64,000 nt of DNA. Origin: Algibacter pectinivorans (GTDB lineage Bacteria > Bacteroidota > Bacteroidia > Flavobacteriales > Flavobacteriaceae). This document shows positions 10,801 to 20,461 of this stretch, in pieces. The number at the start of each line of letters is the position of its first letter. Position 1 is the stretch's first letter. The stretch is taken from the NCBI RefSeq assembly GCF_900112595.1, contig NZ_FOMI01000008.1, positions 1 to 64,000 on the forward strand, read 5' to 3'. The notes below the pieces were generated by a model that had not been told where the DNA came from, did no database searches, and saw only the letters and a program-made list of their open reading frames with translations. The position numbers and the translations under genes are program-made.

Positions 10801-11424
10801 CATGCTAATATGATGCCTTTAGCATTTGGGTTAGTACCTGAGGAGCATTACCAAACTGTAGTAGACTATGTGAAATCTAGAGGTATGGCTTGCAGTGTAT
10901 ACGGAGCACAATTCTTAATGGATGGTTTGTATAACGCAGGCGAAGCAGATTATGCTTTAGAATTAATGGCAAGTAAAGCTGAAAGAAGCTGGTATAATAT
11001 GATTAGGAGCGGTTCTACAATAACATTAGAAGCTTGGGATTTAAAATATAAAAACAATTTAGACTGGAATCATGCTTGGGGTGCAGTACCTGCAAATGTA
11101 ATTCCAAGAGGATTGTGGGGTATTAAACCTAAAACAGCAGGATTTGGGGTGGCAACTATTAAGCCACAAATGAGTAAGTTAAAGTCTAGTGAAATTGAAG
11201 TGCCAACTGTAAGAGGTGCAATTAAAGGAAAATACACGTACAACGGTGCAAGACTTCAAACTTACGAAATAGAAATACCGGGTAATATGGTAGCAGAGTT
11301 TTCTTTAAATGGGCTAGATGGAAAGGATTTAATACATAATGGAGATAAGGTTCCAGCGGCTTTCGAGTCTATTAGGTTATCACCAGGAAAGCATATTATT
11401 CAACTTAAAATTAATTCATTTTAA
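7897..11424 (+). CDS. Bifunctional S1 sulfatase / GH78 alpha-L-rhamnosidase fusion
   Basis: A 1175-residue two-enzyme protein with a Sec signal peptide (about residues 1-21). Residues about 30-470 form an S1 arylsulfatase: metal-site DD at 39-40, the formylglycine motif CAASR at 79-83 (Ala in place of the usual Pro), and [12 protein letters not shown] as the second metal segment. From about 475 a GH78 architecture begins: an Fn3-like sandwich (WKVRIWDEQ), a beta domain, an (alpha/alpha)6 catalytic domain with D763GDRER768 as acid motif, and a C-terminal beta-sandwich. Known family chemistry predicts removal of sulfate from rhamnose-3-sulfate and cleavage of the rhamnosyl bond, two consecutive steps of ulvan oligomer breakdown. 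A similar fusion is, from memory, known in the F. agariphila ulvan PUL. The gene is monocistronic with its own promoter and terminator. Confidence 0.92.
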   Translation: MQKHTLLLGLLTIINFSTVFSQQKVKNIEKPNIIFILTDDQRFDAIGYAGNKFVETPEMDNLAKSGTYFNKAIVTTPICAASRASILTGLHERAHNFNFQTGNIRSEYMDNSYPTLLKNNGYYTGFYGKYGVRYDELDKQFDEYESYDRNNRYKDRRGYYYKTIDNDTVHLTRYTGHQALNFIEKNAENNKPFCLSLSFSAPHAHDGAPEQYFWQAETDKLLENTTIPGPDLGDDKYFNAQPKIVRDGFNWLRWTWRYDTPEKYQHSLKGYYRMISGIDLEIKKIREKLKEKGLDKNTVIIVMGDNGYFLGERKLAGKWLMYDNSIRVPLIVFDPRVNSHQDVNDMVLNIDVPQTIADIAGVKAPDTWQGKSLMPIVKKETNTISRDTILIEHIWDFSEIPPSEGVRTNEWKYFRYVNDKSIEELYNLKKDPKEINNLIGKKKYKDVANKLRSKLDELIKKNSNEYRAAPTDLTVELIRKPSTDVKIFDLKPEFGWTVPLGSKFQGAYQILVASNKMDIDNNNGNVWDSGQVRSLESTNVEYQGNPLTIGQTYYWKVRIWDEQNRLVDYSEAQKFTTGKSDSYIISTENKFEIDRIKPVKFEKRGDFYFMDFGKAGFATMDFTYQAKTPHTLTVRVGEMIDDNGNVNRTPPKKSNIRYQEIKVDVKPGQTKYQIKVQENERNTRANKAIPLPNGFPPLVPFRYAEVEGAQNAISGDNFEQLVYRTYWDDEASSFTSNNDILNQVWDLCKYSIKATTFNGLYVDGDRERIPYEADAYLNQLSHYTTDREFAMARRTIEYFMKNPTWPTEWQQHVALLIYADYMYTGNTELIERYYEPLKHKTLFELSNEDGLITSTKVDADFMKKLGFQEGYKKPLSDIVDWPSANFNGSKTKGERDGFVFKPYSTVINAFFYENMKIMAEFAQILGKTQEVLDFELRAAKVKKAVNEQMFDASRGIYVDGIGTDHASLHANMMPLAFGLVPEEHYQTVVDYVKSRGMACSVYGAQFLMDGLYNAGEADYALELMASKAERSWYNMIRSGSTITLEAWDLKYKNNLDWNHAWGAVPANVIPRGLWGIKPKTAGFGVATIKPQMSKLKSSEIEVPTVRGAIKGKYTYNGARLQTYEIEIPGNMVAEFSLNGLDGKDLIHNGDKVPAAFESIRLSPGKHIIQLKINSF

Positions 11425-11436
11425 TTTTAGAATGAG

Positions 11437-11472
11437 AAATGCCAATAAATAAGTTATTGGCATTTTTTTTTT
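11437..11472 (+). terminator. Hairpin terminator after the sulfatase-rhamnosidase gene
   Basis: AAATGCCAATAA (11438-11449) pairs with TTATTGGCATTT (11454-11465) and is followed by a long T run. It begins 13 bases after the stop codon. Confidence 0.9.
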
Positions 11473-11638
11473 GCATAAACAATCATTTTAAAATACTTAA
11501 TGTCATATTTTTAGTTCCGTTTTTAAATTTTTGTTTTCTTTTAGTCATGCTAAATTTATAATTATATTCACTTAATAAGTATTCTAATGTAAGGAGCTAT
11601 CATTTTAAGGATGTATAAACGTAACTTATAAATTAAAA

Positions 11639-11683
11639 CAGGACAGGTCAGGATGCGTCTCCAAAGGTCAAATGTTATATTTA
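11639..11683 (+). promoter_or_regulatory. CAGGAT-repeat promoter of the GH43-GH3-GH105 operon
   Basis: CAGGAC at 11639 and CAGGAT at 11649 are 10 bp apart, with an extra half-spaced CAGGTC at 11644. The -7 element TATATTTA starts at 11676, 27 bases after the promoter-proximal box. Transcription would start near 11689, just upstream of the ATG at 11708. Confidence 0.78.
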
Positions 11684-11707
11684 TTGGCTAAATAAATTGC
11701 TAACTGA

Positions 11708-13072
11708 ATGCTGGAGCTAGTACATCTTAGAAATAATTATGCTTTCTTATTATTAGTAGGGATATGTAATCTTTATGCTCAAAATCCTATTGTTCCAAAT
11801 CAAGGTTTAAACGACCCGCATATTCATATTTTTAACGATACAGCTTATGTTTATGCATCTCACGATAAATCCATTGATAATAAAAAATTTATTATGGAAG
11901 ATTGGTGGGTGTTGTCGTCTCCAGATTTAGTAAATTGGACAAAGCGAAGCGTTTTAAATCCTAAAGATACCTATATAGGAAAAGATTTTTCAAGATGTTG
12001 GGCAACGGATGCAGCATATAAAAACGGAAAATATTACTGGTATTTTTCAGAAGGAAATGAACAAACAGGGGTTGTGGTAGGAGATACCCCAACAGGGCCT
12101 TGGAAAGATCATTTAGGAAAACCTCTTTTAAATTCAGACTTAACGCCAACACATGAATACGATATGGCTGTTTTTGAAGATAATGGAGCGCATTATATTA
12201 TTTTTGGTGTTTGGGATTATTATATGGCAAAGCTGAATGATGATATGATAAGTCTTGCTGAAAAACCAAGAAAACTTATTATTAATAATCCTAAAGGTCC
12301 TTACAATCCAGAGGGTAATAACTTAGAAAAACCAACAGACGATAAGCCTTTTATGCATAAACGAAATGGAAAATACTATTTGTCTTGGGGTTGCTTTTAT
12401 GCCATGTCTGATAACTTATATGGCCCTTATGAATATAAAGATTCTGTTATAAAAGAGGAAAGTTTTGCCAAAGGTTATAACGCTCCCACTTGGCCCAATG
12501 GATTTTTGCAAGGACGCCATGGCTCTTTTTTTGAATGGAATAACCAATGGTATTACGCCTATTGCGATATAAGTCAAACAGGAAATCGCTATTTTAGAGA
12601 TACGTTTATTAGCTACATTCACTATAAGGAAAATGGAGAAATGGCAACAATAAGAGTGGATGGCGTTGGTGTTGGACAATACAATGCTAATCAGTCTAAT
12701 ATTGAAGCTGAGGATTATTTTAAAGCAGATGGTTTATTAAAAAAAGAATTTGAAAATGGCTTTGTTGTTAAAACAGCGGCAAATAAAAGTTATTTAAGTT
12801 TTCCAAATATCAATGGCTTAGACAAGTATTCTATACTAAATATGAAAGTAAACGCTCCTAACGGCGGACAGTTTTCTATTCAAATCCGAAAAAATGGATT
12901 AGATGGGGAAATTATAAATCAAAAAATAGTTAATTTAAAGCCTAATACTAATACATTTAAAACTATACAAATCGATTTGCAAGACTTAAAAAGTACAGAG
13001 AATTTTTATTTTCTAGTACAGCAATTAGACTCTAATTCATTACAAATTGATTCCTTTTCATTTTCAAAATAA
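11708..13072 (+). CDS. GH43-type five-bladed propeller glycosidase with C-terminal CBM6-like domain
   Basis: A 454-residue exported enzyme (signal peptide ending near ...LYAQ, about residue 25). The propeller spans about residues 30-325. GLNDPHIHIF supplies the first blade Asp typical of GH43. EYDMAVFEDNG gives a second acidic blade segment and GRHGSFFEWNNQWYY a later one. Residues about 330-454 start with IEAEDYF, the hallmark opening of CBM6-type or related sandwich modules. GH43 enzymes act on arabinosides and xylosides, so side-chain or backbone xylose of ulvan is the likely target (inferred). It is first in an operon with GH3 (23-base gap) and GH105. In the remembered F. agariphila locus the equivalent position holds a GH43. 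Confidence 0.85.
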   Translation: MLELVHLRNNYAFLLLVGICNLYAQNPIVPNQGLNDPHIHIFNDTAYVYASHDKSIDNKKFIMEDWWVLSSPDLVNWTKRSVLNPKDTYIGKDFSRCWATDAAYKNGKYYWYFSEGNEQTGVVVGDTPTGPWKDHLGKPLLNSDLTPTHEYDMAVFEDNGAHYIIFGVWDYYMAKLNDDMISLAEKPRKLIINNPKGPYNPEGNNLEKPTDDKPFMHKRNGKYYLSWGCFYAMSDNLYGPYEYKDSVIKEESFAKGYNAPTWPNGFLQGRHGSFFEWNNQWYYAYCDISQTGNRYFRDTFISYIHYKENGEMATIRVDGVGVGQYNANQSNIEAEDYFKADGLLKKEFENGFVVKTAANKSYLSFPNINGLDKYSILNMKVNAPNGGQFSIQIRKNGLDGEIINQKIVNLKPNTNTFKTIQIDLQDLKSTENFYFLVQQLDSNSLQIDSFSFSK

Positions 13073-13095
13073 TTAAAATTTAACCATAAATACTA

Positions 13096-15369
13096 ATGAA
13101 AAAATTATTCATTTTACCCCTAACGTTATTAAGCATAATCTTTTACTCCTGCGGAGAGTCTTCATCTTCAGCAAAGGATTATAAAGACGCATCATTGGCA
13201 ATAGAAGATCGTGTAGAAGCGTTATTACCTTTAATGTCTTTGGAAGAAAAAGTAGCGCAAATGCGTATTTTTCATGCAAATATTGGAGTAAAACACGACG
13301 AAAATGGAAAACTAACCCTGTCTGATAAAGTTATAGAAAAATTAAAAATTGGTATAGCAGGAATTAAAAACCCGGGCGAACATATAGATGCTGTAACTGC
13401 TGCTAAGTTGAATAATGAACTTCAAAAATATATTATAGAAAATAATCGCTGGGGAATCCCTGCATTGTTTGTTACAGAATCTTATAACGGCGTAGATGCA
13501 GAGGGTTGTACTAAGTTTGGTCGCCCAATGACATCGGCAGCATCATTTAATCCAGATTTGGTAAGACGTCAATGGGATGTAGTAGGTAGAGAAGCACGAT
13601 TAAGGGGGATGCACATGTGCCACTCACCAGAAGCAGATATTGTACGCGATCCACGTTTTGGACGAATGAGTGAAGCATTTGGAGAAGACACCTATTTAAC
13701 AACGCAAATGGTAAAAAACGCCATAATTGGTGTACAAGGTAATTATGAGGGCCTTGGAAACGGAACGCATATTGGTGCCGTTGCAAAACATTTTGCAGGA
13801 TACGGGCAAGTATTAGGAGGCTCAAACTTTGCAGCAATCGAAATTTCAGAAAGAACATTGATTGATGAAATTTATCCACCGTTTGAAGCAGCAGTAAAAG
13901 AAGCAAAAACATTAGGGATTATGGCATCGCATGGCGATTTAAACGGTGTAGCTAGTCATGGTAATCCAGAATTGTTAACTGGCGTATTACGCGATCAATG
14001 GGGATTTGAAGGTTATGTGGTTTCAGATTCAAATGATATAGCACGTTTGTATTATTTTATGGGTGTTGCAGAGTCTCCAGAAGCCGCAGCACAAATGGGC
14101 TTAGAAGCAGGAATCGATATCGATTTATATGCTGAAGATTCTTACGCATACTTACCTGAAATGGTAAAGAAAAACCCAGAACTTGAAAAACTAATCGATA
14201 GATCTGTAAGACGAGTACTAAGAACTAAGTTTATTTTAGGATTATTCGATAATCCGTATATTGATATTGAAGAAGTAGAGAAAGGCGTAAGAGCAGAATC
14301 ATCTTTAGAATTGGCCAGAGAGTCAGACTTGGAATCTATTATCTTACTAAAAAATGAAGATAAAGCTTTACCGCTATCAAAAAACAAGTCTTTAAAAGTG
14401 GCACTATTAGGTCCATTATTAAATGAAGATACAAAAGCAATGTTTGAATCTGCTGCAGGTTCAAATGTGAAGTTTATAGCAGAAAAAGGCTTTCAATTAA
14501 CCAATCAAAAAGGTGGGGCACCAGAACTTTTAGAAAGAGATCCTAAAGCTATTGCGAGTTTAGTAAATAAAGCAAAATCTGCAGACGTAAATATCTTATT
14601 TTTAGGAGGCGATAAGTATACCGCTAAAGAAGCTTATTTTAGTAATAGTACACTAGGTGATAGAGCAACTATTGATCCTGTTGGCCCTCAAGACGAGCTC
14701 GTTGAAAAAATTAAAGCGTTAGGAAAACCAGTTATTGTAGTGTTAAAGCACAGAAGAACATTATCTATAAATGCTATTTCAGAGCATGCAGATGCTATTT
14801 TAGACACTTGGGATTTAAGTGAGTTTGGAGACGAATCTACAGCAAGAATTATCTTTGGAGAGGTATCGCCATCAGGAAAATCACCAGTTACAATTCCACG
14901 ATCTATTGGTCAATTACCATACCATTATAGCATGAAAGAAATCAACTATAAAAAAGAATATTTATTCTTGGGTAAAGGGCCGTTATATCCTTTTGGTCAT
15001 GGGTTAAGTTTTGGCGAATTTGAATATTCAAACATTACAATTTCAAACCCTGAAATAACACCTAATACAGAGTTGGAGGTTAGTGTAAAGGTTACCAACA
15101 ATGGTAGTATTAAAGCTAAAGAAGTGGTGCAAATGTATATTAAAGATGAAATTGGCTCTGTAACACGACCAGATAAAGAACTTAAAGGTTTTGAGAAAAT
15201 AGAGTTAAATCCAGGAGAAAGTAAAACCGTTTCATTCACAATTACACCAAAAATGTTAGAATTTACGGGTATTTCAATGCAAAAGGTTTTAGAATCAGGA
15301 GACTATACCGTAAAAATAGGAACCTCATCGCAAAAGTATTTAGAAACAACATTTAAACTAAATAAATAA
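13096..15369 (+). CDS. GH3 beta-glycosidase (beta-xylosidase/glucosidase type) lipoprotein
   Basis: A 757-residue GH3 enzyme with a lipoprotein signal (lipobox IFYSC, Cys19), so it is membrane-anchored. The N-terminal TIM-barrel spans about residues 30-380 and contains the nucleophile region GFEGYVVSDSND with Asp311. The alpha/beta sandwich domain follows (about 410-640), then a C-terminal Fn3-like domain (about 655-757, EVVQMYIKDE and ELKGFEKIELNPGES). GH3 enzymes release terminal beta-linked glucose or xylose. In this locus beta-xylosidase activity on xylose-containing ulvan oligomers is the most sensible role, but this is inferred. The gene lies 23 bases after GH43 and 6 bases before GH105. 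Confidence 0.93.
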   Translation: MKKLFILPLTLLSIIFYSCGESSSSAKDYKDASLAIEDRVEALLPLMSLEEKVAQMRIFHANIGVKHDENGKLTLSDKVIEKLKIGIAGIKNPGEHIDAVTAAKLNNELQKYIIENNRWGIPALFVTESYNGVDAEGCTKFGRPMTSAASFNPDLVRRQWDVVGREARLRGMHMCHSPEADIVRDPRFGRMSEAFGEDTYLTTQMVKNAIIGVQGNYEGLGNGTHIGAVAKHFAGYGQVLGGSNFAAIEISERTLIDEIYPPFEAAVKEAKTLGIMASHGDLNGVASHGNPELLTGVLRDQWGFEGYVVSDSNDIARLYYFMGVAESPEAAAQMGLEAGIDIDLYAEDSYAYLPEMVKKNPELEKLIDRSVRRVLRTKFILGLFDNPYIDIEEVEKGVRAESSLELARESDLESIILLKNEDKALPLSKNKSLKVALLGPLLNEDTKAMFESAAGSNVKFIAEKGFQLTNQKGGAPELLERDPKAIASLVNKAKSADVNILFLGGDKYTAKEAYFSNSTLGDRATIDPVGPQDELVEKIKALGKPVIVVLKHRRTLSINAISEHADAILDTWDLSEFGDESTARIIFGEVSPSGKSPVTIPRSIGQLPYHYSMKEINYKKEYLFLGKGPLYPFGHGLSFGEFEYSNITISNPEITPNTELEVSVKVTNNGSIKAKEVVQMYIKDEIGSVTRPDKELKGFEKIELNPGESKTVSFTITPKMLEFTGISMQKVLESGDYTVKIGTSSQKYLETTFKLNK

Positions 15370-15375
15370 GACATA

Positions 15376-16503
15376 ATGAATAAGACGATTTTAACACTAG
15401 TAGCCGTTGTATTATTATTTAATTGTTCAACCGCTCAAAAAATCACCAAAGAGCAGCCCATAGATAAAGCAGTGGTTAAAGCCTCTATGATAAAAGCTTT
15501 AGAGTGGCAAGAAGCACATCCTATATTTGCTATTGCACCAACAGATTGGACGGCTGGGGCTTATTATACAGGTGTTACAAGAGCGCATAAAGCAACCAAT
15601 GATATGATGTATATGGCTGCTTTAAAAAACCAAGCTTACTGGAATAATTGGCAAACTTACAATAGGTTGCACCATGCAGACGATGTTGCTATTTCGTATA
15701 GCTATTTGTATATTGATATGGTAGATAACAGAAAAAACTTTGTGGATTTAGAGCCTACTAAAAAGTTTCTAGACGCACATCTCTATGAAGATGATGTATG
15801 GAAAGCTGGTAATAGAAAGAATGAAATGGGGCAAACCATATTATGGTGGTGGTGTGATGCTTTATTTATGGCGCCTCCCGTCCTAAATTTATATGCTAAA
15901 CATACTAACCAACCTAAGTATTTAGATGAAATGCATAAGTTTTACATGCAAACTTACAATCAGTTATATGATGAAGAAGAGCAGTTATTTGCTAGAGATA
16001 TGCGTTTTGTTTGGACTGGCTCAGATAAAGACAGTAAGGAACCTAATGGTAAAAAAGTATTTTGGTCTAGAGGAAACGGTTGGGTTATTGCCGGTTTAGC
16101 TTTGATTTTGGATGATATGCCAACAGATTATGAGCACCGTCCATTTTACGAGAAACTTTATAAAGAAATGGCTTCTAAAATATTAGCTATTCAGCCAGAA
16201 GATGGTTTATGGAGAACAAGCTTGCTTTCTCCAGAATCGTATAATCATGGAGAAGTTAGTGGAAGTGGTTTCCATACATTTGCTTTAGCCTGGGGTATAA
16301 ATAATGGTTTGTTAGATAAAAAACACATACCAGCAGTCAAAAAAGCGTGGCATGCTATAGCGGCATGTCAACACGATGATGGTCGCGTAGGTTGGGTGCA
16401 AAATATTGGAGCATTTCCAGAACCGGCATCTGCCAATTCTTGGCAAAATTTTGGTACAGGTGCTTTTTTAATGGCGGGTAGTGAGGTTTTAAAGTTAAAC
16501 TAG
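15376..16503 (+). CDS. GH105 unsaturated uronyl hydrolase
   Basis: A 375-residue GH105 (YteR-like) enzyme with an N-terminal signal (LLFNCSTAQ, possibly a lipoprotein at Cys17). The family removes the 4,5-unsaturated uronic acid that polysaccharide lyases leave at the non-reducing end, by hydration of the double bond. The (alpha/alpha)6 barrel shows HHADDVAIS (Asp102/Asp103) and [12 protein letters not shown], where Asp161 is the expected catalytic acid. [13 protein letters not shown] follows, the conserved substrate-site loop. It is last in the GH43-GH3-GH105 operon, 6 bases after GH3. Its presence is strong functional evidence that lyase products are processed here. Confidence 0.94.
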   Translation: MNKTILTLVAVVLLFNCSTAQKITKEQPIDKAVVKASMIKALEWQEAHPIFAIAPTDWTAGAYYTGVTRAHKATNDMMYMAALKNQAYWNNWQTYNRLHHADDVAISYSYLYIDMVDNRKNFVDLEPTKKFLDAHLYEDDVWKAGNRKNEMGQTILWWWCDALFMAPPVLNLYAKHTNQPKYLDEMHKFYMQTYNQLYDEEEQLFARDMRFVWTGSDKDSKEPNGKKVFWSRGNGWVIAGLALILDDMPTDYEHRPFYEKLYKEMASKILAIQPEDGLWRTSLLSPESYNHGEVSGSGFHTFALAWGINNGLLDKKHIPAVKKAWHAIAACQHDDGRVGWVQNIGAFPEPASANSWQNFGTGAFLMAGSEVLKLN

Positions 16504-16540
16504 AATACCTGGGTAATCATTAAATTATAGTATAGAATTA

Positions 16541-16574
16541 AAAAGGTAGTGATTGTATATCACTACCTTTTTTT
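16541..16574 (+). terminator. Hairpin terminator after GH105
   Basis: AAAAGGTAGTGAT (16541-16553) pairs with ATCACTACCTTTT (16559-16571) and is followed by Ts. The arm AAGGTAGTGAT and the downstream TATTGTTTTCTTTT are nearly the same as inside the IS3 remnant at 61271-61325. Confidence 0.88.
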
Positions 16575-16599
16575 AGTAAAATATTGTTTTCTTTTTAAT

Positions 16600-17317
16600 A
16601 TGTATTTACTGTTAATTTCTAATAAAAATTTAATGCAATTTAGTTTAGTATTAAAATTAAGTAAATTAGTTCATAGTACCTATTCTTGTTTTATAATCCC
16701 ATTTATTCTTTTTTGTATCGCATTTCTATTAAGTTTATAATATTCTTTATTTTTAACAACCTTTGATAGGTCAACTCTTAAAATGATAAAAATTACAAGT
16801 AAACTTTTATAGAAACTAGTGTTTTATTAACAAGTATTGGAACTTTATTTCTTTATAATGTGGATATTAACTTTTTTATTATGGTTGGTCATTATGCCAA
16901 ACAGAATTGCTTTTATTATACTCATTTAATTTAATATTTAACTCTATTTTATGTAATTTATTTTGTTGTTCTAACTATAAACTAACTTCTAGTTTTAACC
17001 GTAAACGTGTACTCTATTACGCTTTTTTAATTTAAATAGTATAGGCCTTTAAATAATTAGTGCGTGGTTTAATACAATTTTTGAGAGAGATAAAATTATT
17101 TTAAAACCACTTCGCTTGTAGAGTTAATTTTTGTTTTAGCTACCAAACGTAAAGTTTTTTTATAAAAAATACTATTTGGTATAAAAGTTATACGATATAT
17201 ATGTATATTTAAATTGTATTGACTTCTAATACACCAAGATATGTATTGTTTTTTATAGAAGTGGTTTCTACGAAAAACAATTTAATTTAGCCGTAATATT
17301 TTATTATTTACAATAAG
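16600..17317. other. Long AT-rich intergenic region before the clan GH-A gene
   Basis: About 700 bases with no credible gene. A frame at 16549-16740 is low-complexity and starts inside the terminator. I found no CAGGAT repeat here, unlike upstream of most other units, so how the downstream gene is transcribed is not evident. A diverged IS3 end may contribute the first part. Confidence 0.5.
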
Positions 17318-20293
17318 ATGAATAAAAATACTTCATTAAAAAAGATATACTATAAATATGTAGTATTGGCAGTATACGTTTTACTTTTTAACTTTAAGGT
17401 AAAAGCACAAGAATATCCATTTAGTCTACCAAATAATATTACAGCATCATTAAATGTAGAAACGGCAAATACAGAGGTGTTTAATAACAAATTAATAGGT
17501 TATAATATACAAGGCTTTGATACCCAAACGCAAAAAGACTTTGTTAATCTAGTAGATCCAGTAACTATACGTTTTCCTCATGGCGTTTGGGCTAATTTTT
17601 ATGAATGGGAAACAGATGGGTACCAACAAGATAGTTATGATAATAGAGACCATCAAGACGCACTCGATATATTTGTGTCTAGTATAACGGGCGATATAGA
17701 TGGAATTGCAGCTTTAAATACAGAAAAAAAGAATAGAATAGGAGGAAAGGGGTATGATATGATGTGGACTTACTCTATTAATTTTGATGACGGCGCAAGT
17801 AGTGTTGCTAGAGCGCAAAAAGATATTGGATTAGGTCTAGAAGTTAAAGCTATCGAACTTGGAAACGAGCATTTTTGGAGAGGACAGCGCGCTTTAAGAA
17901 CAGAAACCCCCGAAATGTATTTGTTAGCGGCAACAGAGGTTTCTAGTGCACTTAAAGCCGAATTTCCAGATATAAAATTATCCTTGCCTTTAAGTTGGAG
18001 AAGAAGCCATGCATCATATAATAATACCGTTAAGGGAGATGGGAGTTTCTTTGATGCAGTCACAATTCATAAATATTTAGGGGCAGACCCTGACGTGCCA
18101 GGAGAAAGTAATAGTGCCTATAGCGCCTTATTAACGGCTAAATTAGAATTAGCAGAAGATGTAAATTGGGTAAGAGATAACTACGCACAGGGTAAACCTG
18201 TTTGGTTAACAGAGTGGGGTGTATCTGCAGGGTCAGAAGTTCATGCTGGTGCTTGTTTAGGTATGGCAGATGTTTTTATGTATATGTCTAAAAATCAAGA
18301 TGTATATGAGCGAGCAAACTGGTTTATTTTTAATAGGGTACTAAATGCTATGGTAGTAGTAGGGGACAATAGAGAACCTGTATACCCTTTGCAAAAAAGA
18401 GGTTATTTGTCGACTTACGAGATTATACAAGACGTTTTTAGAGATGCCACAATGCTAAATGGAAATTTAACATCATCCGCACAATTAGTTGTTTCGAGAG
18501 GTTCGGTAAATGCTGTAAATGCGAGAGCTACTATAAACGAATTTGGCGAAACAAAAGTTGTGGCAGTTAATCTTACAGATAAGCCAGTTACATTCGAATT
18601 AAGGTTTAATAATGTCGCTTATTCTAATAATTTTAAACATGAAGCTCTAGTGTTTGATAATTTGGGTGTTGTAGCTCCTATTGATTATTTTTCAGATGCA
18701 TTGCAGTTAATTAAGGAAGGTAAAGGAACAATAACATTGCCGCCATTATCTGTAAGTAGAATTTCAGGAATTTATTATGATGAAACGATTGCGTTAATAC
18801 CTGGAACTATTGAAGCTGAAGATTACAAAGAGGGTGGACAAGGTGTTGGATATTTTGATACAACTCCAGATAATACCTTAAGCACAGGTATAGATACTGA
18901 TGGTGTCGATGTTGGTACTGAAAACAATATAGTCTATGTTGGAGACACTCAAAATGGGGAATGGTTAAAATATGATCTGAATGTACTAGAAACTGGAAAT
19001 TACGATTTTGAATTTATCTATGCTGCTCAAAATACTGGAGCTCTGGTTAGTTTAGAAATAGATGATGTTGTGTTATTTGATAATTTTCTACTAGCAAAAA
19101 CGGGTAGTTCTTCAAATTTTCAAAGTGTCACTAAGTTGAGCTCTAGATTAACAAAAGGGCTTCATGAATTAAAGATACATATTCAAAATGAAGGATTTAA
19201 TTTAGATAAAATACATGTTTTGGAAGTTATGCCAATTGAAGCACCAATATTTGTAACTCCTAACCATGGCTATAATATTATGCCCGGAGGAAATATTGAA
19301 GTAGAAGCCTCTACTACATTTGCTCCAGAAAATATTGCGAGTATGGACCTATTTGTTAATGATGTATTAGTTAGAAGTGTTAATAAAGCACCATTTACCT
19401 GGGGGTATAGTGGACAAAATGATGCATTATTAGAAAACATTTCTAGTGGAAGCTACACTTTGAAATTAGTGTTAACAGATAAGAGAAACAGAACAAAAGA
19501 AACAGCTATAACCGTTAGTAGTAATAATTATCCAACTCAGCCATACTTAGGAGCTCCTCATGTTGTACCTGGAACAATCCAATTAGAGGATTTTGATAGA
19601 GGTGGAGAAGGATTTGCTTTTTCAGATACCGATATTGGTAATTCTGGAGGGGTATATAGAACCGAAGAAGGTGAAAATGTAGATGTTTCTGTTGGTGGAA
19701 CCAATTTTATCTTAAATAGTCTACGCCCTAATGAGTATACCAGATATACCATTGATGTTAAGGAGGCAGGGAAATATGAAATGATTATTAATTATAGAAC
19801 ATTTTCTACAACATCTAAATCTATATCTGCTTATGTTTTACCTAGAGACTTATCATCATCAACCGAACTGTTTTTTGATCGTGGAGGCTCAATGTCTTCG
19901 GGTATTATAAGGTCTGAAAATGAAACAGGATCAGTAGTGTTTTTGGATTATCAATCTTTAGAATTTGAATTACTTAAAGGACAATTTGTATTGGAGTTTA
20001 GAATTCCTCAGTCAGGAAATGGACCTTCCTATGATTATATAACTTTAAATAAAGTTGGTAGTTTAAGTGTAAATGAAGAAAATGCTTCTGCACTAATATT
20101 AAAAGTATATCCTATACCAAGTAAAAATGGAGTGTTTAATTTAAGTAAACCAAAAAAATGGAAAGTCTATACTTTGTTAGGTGCTAAAATAACTGAAGGC
20201 AATAGTAACTTTGTTGATATTTCTAAGAATTCAAAAGGAATATATCTGTTAAAAACAGAAGATGGCATCATTAAAAGATTATTGTTTATTTAA
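17318..20293 (+). CDS. Secreted clan GH-A glycoside hydrolase with two CBM6-like modules and type IX sorting tail
   Basis: A 991-residue protein with a signal peptide ending near VKAQ (residue 31). The N-terminal catalytic domain (about 40-390) has the clan GH-A pattern: IRFPHGVWANFYEW, then ELGNEHFW with acid/base Glu184, and VWLTEWGV with nucleophile Glu299. A beta-sandwich follows. Two modules with CBM6-type openings come next (IEAEDYKEGGQGV at about 490-640 and IQLEDFDRGGEGF at about 745-905), separated by an Ig-like segment. The last ~75 residues (YPIPSKNGVFNLS ... KGIYLLKTEDG) are a type IX secretion sorting domain. The family could be GH39-, GH51- or GH79-like, and I cannot assign it. 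The modular, extracellular design suggests an endo-acting or side-chain enzyme on intact polymer. Confidence 0.8.
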   Translation: MNKNTSLKKIYYKYVVLAVYVLLFNFKVKAQEYPFSLPNNITASLNVETANTEVFNNKLIGYNIQGFDTQTQKDFVNLVDPVTIRFPHGVWANFYEWETDGYQQDSYDNRDHQDALDIFVSSITGDIDGIAALNTEKKNRIGGKGYDMMWTYSINFDDGASSVARAQKDIGLGLEVKAIELGNEHFWRGQRALRTETPEMYLLAATEVSSALKAEFPDIKLSLPLSWRRSHASYNNTVKGDGSFFDAVTIHKYLGADPDVPGESNSAYSALLTAKLELAEDVNWVRDNYAQGKPVWLTEWGVSAGSEVHAGACLGMADVFMYMSKNQDVYERANWFIFNRVLNAMVVVGDNREPVYPLQKRGYLSTYEIIQDVFRDATMLNGNLTSSAQLVVSRGSVNAVNARATINEFGETKVVAVNLTDKPVTFELRFNNVAYSNNFKHEALVFDNLGVVAPIDYFSDALQLIKEGKGTITLPPLSVSRISGIYYDETIALIPGTIEAEDYKEGGQGVGYFDTTPDNTLSTGIDTDGVDVGTENNIVYVGDTQNGEWLKYDLNVLETGNYDFEFIYAAQNTGALVSLEIDDVVLFDNFLLAKTGSSSNFQSVTKLSSRLTKGLHELKIHIQNEGFNLDKIHVLEVMPIEAPIFVTPNHGYNIMPGGNIEVEASTTFAPENIASMDLFVNDVLVRSVNKAPFTWGYSGQNDALLENISSGSYTLKLVLTDKRNRTKETAITVSSNNYPTQPYLGAPHVVPGTIQLEDFDRGGEGFAFSDTDIGNSGGVYRTEEGENVDVSVGGTNFILNSLRPNEYTRYTIDVKEAGKYEMIINYRTFSTTSKSISAYVLPRDLSSSTELFFDRGGSMSSGIIRSENETGSVVFLDYQSLEFELLKGQFVLEFRIPQSGNGPSYDYITLNKVGSLSVNEENASALILKVYPIPSKNGVFNLSKPKKWKVYTLLGAKITEGNSNFVDISKNSKGIYLLKTEDGIIKRLLFI

Positions 20294-20389
20294 TTAAATT
20301 TTTATTTAAGTGAAAGCAAATAATTTACTGTCGTTATTAGCTAAATAGTGCAATTATATTTAACAATATATTGAAAGGTACTGGGTGAG

Positions 20390-20434
20390 CAGGATAGTAC
20401 AGGATAATATATTTGATTGATTTTCATATATTGT
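20390..20434 (+). promoter_or_regulatory. CAGGAT-repeat promoter of the unknown type IX-secreted protein
   Basis: Perfect CAGGAT boxes at 20390 and 20400 are separated by 10 bp. The -7-like TATATTGT starts at 20427, again 27 bases after the second box. A competing TATATTTG at 20408 sits too close to the boxes to fit the common geometry. Confidence 0.75.
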
Positions 20435-20461
20435 GTCATTAATTAATTTAAACTAAAAATT

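Noticed and set aside
13547-13912. 121-codon minus-strand frame inside GH3
   Set aside because: It is a shadow of the GH3 coding sequence with leucine- and histidine-rich nonsense composition.
16549-16740. 63-codon hydrophobic frame after GH105
   Set aside because: It starts inside the GH105 terminator hairpin, is low in complexity and rich in F, L and I as expected from AT-rich noncoding DNA.
20408-20415. Perfect TATATTTG right after the CAGGAT boxes of the orphan gene
   Set aside because: It is only 8 bases from the second box and does not fit the 27-base geometry shared by all other sites, where a weaker TATATTGT is found.
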